Assembly (NCBI GenBank): GCA_007922195.1
Contig: ML681971.1
Span: forward strand, 22,588,386 to 22,652,385
Direction of reading: 5' to 3'
Source of the DNA: Podocnemis expansa
Lineage: Eukaryota > Chordata > Testudines > Podocnemididae
DNA length: 64,000 nucleotides
How positions within the stretch are numbered: the stretch's first letter is position 1; the number at the start of each line of letters is the position of its first letter. The notes under the pieces are model-generated. The model was not told where the DNA came from. It worked only from the letters and a program-made list of their open reading frames with translations, and did not search any database. Below, piece by piece: positions 57,536 to 64,000 of the stretch. The position numbers were made by a program, and so were the translations under genes.

Positions 57536-58912
57536 GCCAGTATGATTCAGGCTTTTGGTGGAGACCTTACATGGGTCCGTTTGGTGAACCCCTGGAAATC
57601 CTGCAGTCCTGTGCACCACTTTGCCCTCTTCCAGGTGGAAGCAAGAAGTCCTTGGCTCACTGCATTTGCTGCACAGCCTATTAGAAACTGCTTCAGAGGT
57701 TAGTTACTGGACTGTGATTAAAAGACCCACAGTCTTAGCAAGACAAGGCCTTAGAAAATTTAAAGCTTTATTTAAATAGCAATTGCTCTCATTTTTTCTT
57801 GTCCTCTTAATTTTCTTTCGTCCCTGAGACAATATAAAGGGGAATAACTCGTTCATAGAGTCCAGGTGCAGGTGGGATCATTATAATAATCTAATCTGAC
57901 CTATGTTACACAAGCCATAGGACTTCCCCAAAATAATTCCTCCCTTTCCCAGCTCAGAGTAATAAATACCTAATTGTTTGCAGATCCCAAAGAACTTGGG
58001 TGCTAAGCATTAATCTCTTCATATGTTATGATACCTGGGGGTAAGCAGGCATGTTAGGTATTTCAAGAGCTAAGACCCTTACTATTAGCTCCACCACATG
58101 GACACAGGAGCCCATCTACATAAAGGCTGCAGGAGCAGGCCTAAAGTAACACAGACATGCTCAGACTTAATTGTTACAGATACTCATTCAGATACAGCCT
58201 TTGTACATTTATTTATATTTTACAGCCAGGAAGGCAATTTGTACAATTTTCAAAGTTGCCTGAAGTAATTTGAATGCCCTGTTCCTGTTCAGATTAATCA
58301 AATTGCATGTCCAGATCCCCTAGGCAGCTTTAAAAGTCTAATTTTATTTAAAATTCCCACTAACAGTGGAATTTTCTTCCTCTGACCTCTGCAGCAGAAA
58401 CAAAAACATTGCAGTGGCTGGTTCACAGCTAAAGTTGGCTAAAAAGCATTTGATTTACTCAACAGCTGTCTGGAGAAGTGTATGTTAAACTGTGCTGTTG
58501 CAAACCAAAAATGTTGCTGTCAAGCACTAAGTTCAGCGTTGCTTTCACTACATCTGTCTCAATATATGTAATCCCTGAGCCACCAGTACAGAACGTTCAA
58601 ATAATAAAACTTTTTCAAGAGCTGTAGCCCAGTATATTTTCCTGAAATCACAATTTGATGCTATAGTTACACCACCCCTTAAAGTTCTTATGCTGTCTGA
58701 GAGGTGTAAAGAGCTTTAGTGTTTAATGCAGATGAGATTTTCTGGTTCATCCATGCTCTCTCAACTGAGACAAAAGATGCACATAGCTTTATTAATTCTT
58801 GCTTTCTCTGTAATTTCGTCTGAATTTTGAGCCTTGTGCCTTGGAAACTAATCTCCAGTTTCTCATACCACTGGTAGAAACAAACCTGTTCCATTAGCTA
58901 TCAGTATCTAAC
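57536..58912. other. intergenic DNA without a supported gene
   Basis: The stretch is AT-rich with short frames only. No exon, RNA gene or named repeat was recognised before the LTR element. Confidence 0.4.
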
Positions 58913-59819
58913 TGTAAGCAAGCTGCCTACCCTCCTGGGGAGGGGTGGCTAGTTCAGGTTCCTGTCCCCTCATGGGAGGCAGGGCAACAAGTTTCCCAGT
59001 CTCAGTCTCTAAGGTGAGGGGAAAGTACAATGCTGCCTCTCAGGGTGATGACCCAAGAGGGGGCGTAGGGGGCAGGGGTAGGAGTCAACGAAGGTGTTGG
59101 GTCACACAGCTCCACTGTGTCTCAGCCTAGGCCCCCACTAGGCACTGAGAACTTTGTACAGGAGTCTGTGGCGTCCTGACCACAACACACCGACCCTGAG
59201 GTGCGGCCTATGGGACCTGAGGCCTGGATGCAGGGGTCAGTGAAGTCCTGGACAAAACACACTGACCTTAAGGTGGAGCTTATGAGGCCAGAGGCCTAGA
59301 TGCAGGGGTCAGCGAGGTCCTGGCCAGAACATGCTTACCCCAAGATGTGGCTCCCCACCAAGGGTGGAGACCTGCACTCCCCTGGGTCACCCCAGGTCCC
59401 CAGCTCTAATGGTCCCTCATCCGCCAGCTCCTCAGGGTAGTACCCTGGGGGAAGATTGCAGAATCCCTCCATCTTGTTGGGTGGTGGCAAGTTGGGAAAC
59501 CCCTCAAGTTCCTCTGCCAAAGGGAGCTCCTCTAGGTCACGGGGTGGGTGGCAGCTTGGGGTCCTCAGCAGCCAAGGGCAGCTCCTCCAATTCGCAGGGG
59601 GGATGCAGCACTTTGGGGTCCCTGGCAGGAAATGGCTGGGGGTTGCCCATAGGTCTCTGCCAACAACTCCCCTTGTGGGCCTGGGGGGCCCAGGGTCTGG
59701 GCAGCAGCTCCCAGTCTCCGGTCACCGGCAGCCCCCACCAGATGTCGGGGCCTGAGCCTGGCAGCCAGAGCCGGGCTTCCCCACAGGGCAGCCTAGGGTC
59801 AGGAGAGAGCAGAGGCACA
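58913..59819 (-). repeat. candidate 3' LTR of the Gmr1-like element
   Basis: On the minus strand the segment begins TGTGCC directly after a purine-rich tract (gaaggggaaggg) and ends with CA where the GC-rich sequence stops. About 907 bp would be long for an LTR but acceptable. The 5' LTR is outside the window, so the boundaries cannot be checked by comparison. Frames on the + strand here (59331-59909) are chance. Confidence 0.5.
59158..59375. repeat. tandem repeat of about 73 bp, three units, in the LTR
   Basis: Units starting near 59158, 59232 and 59304 share the plan caggggtcag-gtcctg-acaacac-ctgacc-aggtg-ggcct-gatg. The second and third are the more alike. Such repeats occur in the U3 of many LTRs and can carry promoter or enhancer sites, which is inference here. 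Confidence 0.7.
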
Positions 59820-59832
59820 CCCTTCCCCTTCG
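59820..59832 (-). promoter_or_regulatory. candidate polypurine tract
   Basis: Read on the minus strand, gaaggggaaggg lies directly before the TGTG start of the candidate LTR. This is where second-strand synthesis would be primed in an LTR retrotransposon. Confidence 0.5.
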
Positions 59833-60009
59833 GCGGCTTGTGCTGGACTGAGCAGGCTGCATTCCCCTTTATACTTCCTGTCACGCCCCTCTGTTTCCGG
59901 CCTGATTGACAGGCCTGCTCTGGCTCTGCCCCTCTGCATACAGGCAGAACCCTCTGGCCTATCTCCAAGGGGGGCCATGCCTTCCTGCTACACACCGCCA
60001 CCCTCACGT

Positions 60010-60282
60010 TCAGCCCCGTGTTTTCAGGGCTGGACTGGCGCCCCTCGGCCAGCTAGATAGACTATCAGCATTGGCATTGTTCTTACCAGCCCAATGTCTG
60101 ATGGTGAAGATGAAGGGTTGTAGGGCGAGGTACCAGCACATGGGGTGGGCATTAGTGTCCTTCATACAATGCAGCCAAGTTAGAGGGGCATGGTCCGTAA
60201 CTACCACAAAGCGAGTTCCTAGTAGGTAGTAACAGAGGCCCTCTACAGCCCATTTGATGGCCAAGGCTCCCCTCTCCACCAT
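60010..60282 (-). pseudogene. Gmr1-like RNase H region
   Basis: The frame reads ERGALAIKWAVEGLCYYLLG, RFVVVTDHAPLTWL and HWAGKNNANADSLSSWP, the usual RNase H end of a Ty3/gypsy polyprotein, with the acidic residues E, D and D visible. The frame ends 190 bp before the candidate LTR. The stretch between 60283 and 60788, joining it to the RT, contains stops. Confidence 0.85.
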
Positions 60283-60788
60283 AGGGTAGTTTCTTGGGGG
60301 AACAACTTTCGGCTCAAGTATAAAATTGGGTGCTGTTCCCCATTGATAGTTTGTGAGAGGACAGGGCTGAGTCCGACCATCGAGGCATCTGTCTAGACTA
60401 CAAATTCCTGGTCAAAGTCTGGGCTGTATAGAACTGGTTCTTCACACAAGCAGTTCTTTAGTTTCTGGGAGGCCTCTGCACACTTGGCCATCCATCGCAC
60501 CTGTTGGGGCTGGGTCTTTTTCAGTAGCTCCGTTAGGAGAGCAGCAATGGTCATAAAGTCCAGTATGAATCATTGGTAATATCCAACTAGGGCCAGGAAC
60601 TGTCTCACTTGTCTCTTGGTGGTTGGGGTAGGCTGTTCCTGGACGTCCTGTACTTTTTCAATCAGCGGTTTCACTTGCCCCCACCCCAGGACATAGCCCA
60701 AGTAGGTGGTCTCCTGCAATCCAAGTTGACAGTTGGCTGGGTTGGTGGTCAGCCCTGCATCTCGGAGTGTTCGCAGTACTGCTGCAGC

Positions 60789-61472
60789 TCATGATAGGTC
60801 GTCTTCCCAGGTGTCACTATAGATTACCACATTGTCCAAGTAGGCCACCGTGTAGGCTGCATGTCCTTCCAGTAGCTTGTCCGTCATCCGCTGAATCATT
60901 GCGGGGGCTCCATGGAGGCTGAATGGCATTTGAATAAACTGGTATAAGCCCGAAGGAGTGGCGAAAGCCGTTTTTTCTTTAGAATCTGGTGCCAAGGGGA
61001 TTCATCAATAACCCTTTGTCAAATCTATTGTGGATATGTATTGGGCTCTCCCTAACCTCGCCAGCAGTTCATCAACACAGGGCATCGGGTAGGCGTAAAA
61101 TTTTGAAATCACATTGACTTTTCTAAAGTCAGTGCAGAATCGCTTCATTCCATCAGACTTGGGCACTAATACAATGGGGCTCCACTGGGCACTTTGTGAT
61201 TGTTCAGTGATGTCCAAGATCAGCATGGCCTGAACCTCTTGTTCCATGACCTCTCACAACTGGTGGGGGAGAGGGCGACTGGCTTCTCTAATCACCTGTC
61301 CTGTTTCAGTTTGGATGGCACAGAAGAATTCCGTTGCCTGTCCAGGCGTAGTGCTAAAGGTATTCGAGAAGTCCTCCAGAAGTTTCCGGATCTGATGTAG
61401 CTGAACCCCTGTCAGTGTGTCGCCAAGGAGAGGCTCCAGTGGATCAGTGGGGTGAGGAAGCTGGGGACCCAA
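60789..61472 (-). pseudogene. Gmr1-like reverse transcriptase, broken and catalytically altered
   Basis: Frames at 61254-61472, 61005-61247 and 60789-60995 together give PTDPLEPLLGDTLTGVQ, WSPIVLVPKSDGMKRFCTDF, YISTIDLTKGY (first catalytic Asp) and AYTVAYLDNVVIYSD. The catalytic box reads YLDN rather than ending in two Asp residues, which should abolish polymerase activity. Frame breaks near 61250 and 61000 also prevent one product. Confidence 0.88.
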
Positions 61473-61604
61473 TTCGGGCTCCGGAGGTTAGGGGGCAATC
61501 ATGAGCACCTCTCTTTCTTTCCATGCTTTAAAAGGTTATATGATAGATTGTTGCTTCTTTTTGTGGTCGGGTTGGTAAACTTCATAATTGACAGGTCTGG
61601 TCTG

Positions 61605-62867
61605 TCAGAGTATCTCATAAGGGCCCTGCCACCAGGCCTGTAGCTTCGAGCCCTCCAATGGCAAGAGTACTAAAATGCGGTCCCTGGGCATGAACTTTCG
61701 AGACCTGGCTCCTTTGTTGTACCCCTTCTCCTGTGCTGCCTGGGCCGTGAGTAGGTTCTTTTTGGCCAACTCTCCTACCCTCATGAGGTTCCTGAGCCTT
61801 GTCACGTACTGCGGAAGGCCCTGACTTGGGGACAGAGCCTCCTCCCAGGTTTCTCACATCACGTCTAGCCAGCCTTGGCGTTGTCTCCCATACAGTTACT
61901 CAAAGGGTGAGAACTGGGTAGATGCCTGCAGAACCTCCTAGATTGCTAACAACAGGAGGGGGATCAACTGATCCCAGTGTCGAAGCTCTTCAGGGGAGAA
62001 CTTCTGCATCATCCCTTTAAGGGTCCAGTTAAAACGTTCGACCAGCCCATCCTTCTGTGGGTGGTAAACTGATGTCCAGAGCTGTCGGATCCCCAGAAGG
62101 CCACAAACCATCTTCAGCAACCGTGAGTTGAAGTTAGTGCCCTGGTCAGTCAAGATTTCCTTTGGCAATCCCACGCAGGCGAAGATCTTAACTATCTCAG
62201 ACGTGATGGTTTTAGCTGCTGCTGATCACAATGGAACTGCTTCTGGGAAACAGGTAGCATAATCGACTAAGACCAATATGTACTGGTACTCCGCCGTACT
62301 CTTCTGGAGGGGCCCGACCAAGTCCATGGCCACCTGCTCGAATGGGGTGCCAACCATGGGCATAGGGACCAATGGGGCCCTGGGAGTGTTCGCCGGCACC
62401 AATAGCTGATATTCCAGACAGGACATACAGTACTGCCTCATCTCCACATAGACCCCAGGCCGATAAAAGCAAGCCAAGACCCAAGCTGTTGTCTTCTCTT
62501 GTCCTAGGTGTCCTGCTACCAGGGCATCATGGGCCAGCTGAAGGACCGCCCTTCGGTGTCATCGGGGCATGACTAGTTGGGACCGAGGCTCTTGGGTTTG
62601 TGGGTCTCAGGTGATCTGGTAAAGGCACTCCTGCCTCAGCTCAAAGCAAGGCCACTGTGCCCTGGCCTGGGGGTCTGTCGGCTTCCCATCCACTGCAGCT
62701 AGCTGGCTGTAAGCCTCCCTTAGGCTGGGGTCCTCTCTCTGGTCCCTAACAAAGTCTTGCACAGGGATCAGCGGGGATGCCTCCAGCTTGTCTGGTGGTG
62801 CCCTGTCATTCTCTATTGGGCCTCCCTCCTGTGCTTCATTCGCCAGGGACCGGTTGCTCGGGGGCAT
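61605..62867 (-). pseudogene. Gmr1-like integrase, broken
   Basis: An upstream linker (62607-62867) leads to a His-His-Cys-Cys zinc domain with AHDALVAGHLG and YCMSCLEYQ. The core shows MDLVGPLQKS (first Asp), LTDQGTNFN (second Asp) and KDGLVERFNW (Glu). The spacing between the second Asp and the Glu is 35 residues, the D,D35E pattern. The C-terminal part (61605-61805) has RDRILVLLPLEGSKLQAWWQ, then GPYE. Stops separate the linker from the zinc domain and the core from its neighbours. Confidence 0.88.
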
Positions 62868-63978
62868 CGCCTTCCAGTGCTAATGTCTCTGAGCCTCCTG
62901 CTTGGGTGGCCTCTGAGAGCACCCGTGAGAATGACGGCCAGTCTCGTCCCAGGATCACCGGATAGGGGAGCTTCGGGGCTATACCCGCCATCATTTCTTG
63001 AGTCACTCCACGGACAGTGAGCATTACCCAAGTGCTAGGATAGGTTCGGACATCCCCATGGATACACCGTAGATGAATGGGGATTCTAAGGGCATTAAAG
63101 AAGGGTGCCCTGTGTTGGCGGATGAGGGTCTGCCCGCACTCCAAGTCGATGAGCGCCTGGAGCTTTTCTCTCTCCAGAATAACTTGGGTCATCAAATGAG
63201 GATTAACAAGTAGCTCTGGCACTTTGCCAGTCCAGGCTTCTCCGTATGAGCAATCCATGCTGGGGCACTGCCAGTACAAGTGCCTGAACTCCCCGCAGGT
63301 AAAGCAGGGTCCCACTTCTGTTGCCCTCATTGGCAGTCCCACCTCCGGCTCCACAGAGGGGGTTTTCTGGGTCCGTCCTGTGGGCCGGCGCCTCTCTGGC
63401 TGCAGCAGCCTTGTATGGGGTTTGGGTGTCAGCTGTTCTGGGGGTGCCCTTGTGTGAGGCTGGTCTGCTGCGATGCCAGTGGAGTGAGCTGCCCCATGAT
63501 CGGGGGACCCCCATTCAGGGTCCCACCCACCTCGGGCTCTCGGAGCAGGGGCAGGGCTACTTGGTCCCTCAACGGCCAGAAAGTCCTCCATCTGCTCCAC
63601 AGCCTCTTCCAGCATAGAGGGTTGATGTTGTAGGACCCATGTCCTTCCCCATTGTGGCAGGAGGTGTATGAAATGCTCCAGGGCCACCTGCTCGACCACT
63701 TCCATGGCCATTCGCTGTTCGGGCTGGAGGCACCAGCAGCATAGGTCCTTAACCATCTGTGCCATGGCCCACGGGAAGGCCCCGGCTGGGTATGTCTGGT
63801 TCTGTGGGCGGTGGCAGTAAGTGTCGGGGCTTATATCCAGAGCATCTAAGATGGCCGCCTTTACGCAGCTATACTTTCGCGCATCCTCATCAGAGAGGTC
63901 TCGGTAAGCGGCTTGGGCAGGGATGGTCAAATACAGGGCCAACAACATAGCCAACTGGTCAGCAGGCCATCTGGCCAT
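62836..63978 (-). CDS. Gmr1-like gag (SCAN-like) and protease, open frame of 380 codons
   Basis: The frame opens with MARWPADQLAMLLALYLTIP and has a SCAN-like helical region (LPQWGRTWVLQHQPSMLEEA, then VEQMEDFL, about residues 108-135). A Pro-rich linker and a CCHC zinc knuckle CFTCGEFRHLYWQC (about residues 228-241) follow. The protease site reads LIDLECGQTL, where the usual D-S/T-G is lost, and then VILGRDWP. The vertebrate SCAN domain is thought to derive from this kind of gag. The frame is intact in the window, but its true start may lie upstream. No function in the host is implied. Confidence 0.85.
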   Translation of the reverse strand: MARWPADQLAMLLALYLTIPAQAAYRDLSDEDARKYSCVKAAILDALDISPDTYCHRPQNQTYPAGAFPWAMAQMVKDLCCWCLQPEQRMAMEVVEQVALEHFIHLLPQWGRTWVLQHQPSMLEEAVEQMEDFLAVEGPSSPAPAPRARGGWDPEWGSPDHGAAHSTGIAADQPHTRAPPEQLTPKPHTRLLQPERRRPTGRTQKTPSVEPEVGLPMRATEVGPCFTCGEFRHLYWQCPSMDCSYGEAWTGKVPELLVNPHLMTQVILEREKLQALIDLECGQTLIRQHRAPFFNALRIPIHLRCIHGDVRTYPSTWVMLTVRGVTQEMMAGIAPKLPYPVILGRDWPSFSRVLSEATQAGGSETLALEGDAPEQPVPGE

Positions 63979-64000
63979 GGAAGCGACCTACTCAAACGTC

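Larger units (their letters stand above)
58913..64000 (-). mobile_element. Gmr1-like Ty3/gypsy LTR retrotransposon, truncated by the window edge
   Basis: On the minus strand the coding order is gag with a SCAN-like region, zinc knuckle, protease, integrase, reverse transcriptase and RNase H. That order, with integrase before reverse transcriptase, is the hallmark of the Gmr1 group first described in cod, whereas other Ty3/gypsy elements have integrase last. A candidate 3' LTR follows at 58913-59819. The 5' LTR and start of the element lie beyond 64000. Stops, frame changes and altered catalytic residues make this copy non-functional. Confidence 0.88.

Noticed and set aside
59331..59909. 192-codon + strand frame
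   Set aside because: It is antisense within the candidate LTR and adjoining tail of the Gmr1-like element, with no known domain.

Overview
The window is nuclear DNA of a vertebrate, most likely a turtle. It is AT-rich, intron-rich and crowded with old transposons. The turtle call is an inference from the repeat mix: CR1 LINEs whose first ORF has an SGNH-esterase region, many short hAT-type elements, a DIRS element, a Gmr1-like Ty3/gypsy element, and a short repeat ending in actaacacggctaccc. No prokaryotic, organellar or viral genome signature was seen.

The one host gene I can support is HEATR6 on the + strand. It can be read from its ATG at 20551 to its stop at 54510 in 20 coding exons. All junctions use AG acceptors and GT donors, and the reading phase is kept throughout. 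The exons sum to 3534 nt, or 1177 residues plus a stop, close to the length I recall for the mammalian protein (about 1180). A CpG-rich promoter region surrounds exon 1. The product is a HEAT-repeat protein of poorly defined function.

Layout. 1-9.5 kb: intergenic DNA with SINE pieces, a perfect 48-bp inverted repeat and a G-rich repeat at 6.9-7.7 kb. 9.53-15.47 kb: a nearly complete DIRS-type tyrosine-recombinase retrotransposon, with inverted termini, an internal complementary region, damaged gag-like and RT/RNase H frames, and an intact 299-codon recombinase frame. 15.5-20.4 kb: intergenic DNA with five copies of a short repeat and a MITE-like element. 20.4-54.5 kb: HEATR6. Its introns hold several hAT-type elements with 8-bp target duplications, a fold-back element at 24.6-25.4 kb, a near full-length decayed CR1 at 30.8-34.8 kb carrying a second CR1 piece, a highly palindromic MITE at 39.4-39.9 kb and a LINE tail at 40.8-41.3 kb. 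54.5-58.9 kb: downstream DNA with another hAT-type element and a CR1 3' part. 58.9-64.0 kb: a Gmr1-like LTR retrotransposon on the - strand, cut by the window edge, in which integrase lies upstream of reverse transcriptase.

HEATR6 is the only feature expected to encode a cellular protein. The retroelements carry stops, frameshifts or changed catalytic residues. I found no wholly new system. The most instructive structures are the DIRS circle-junction architecture and the Gmr1 gene order.
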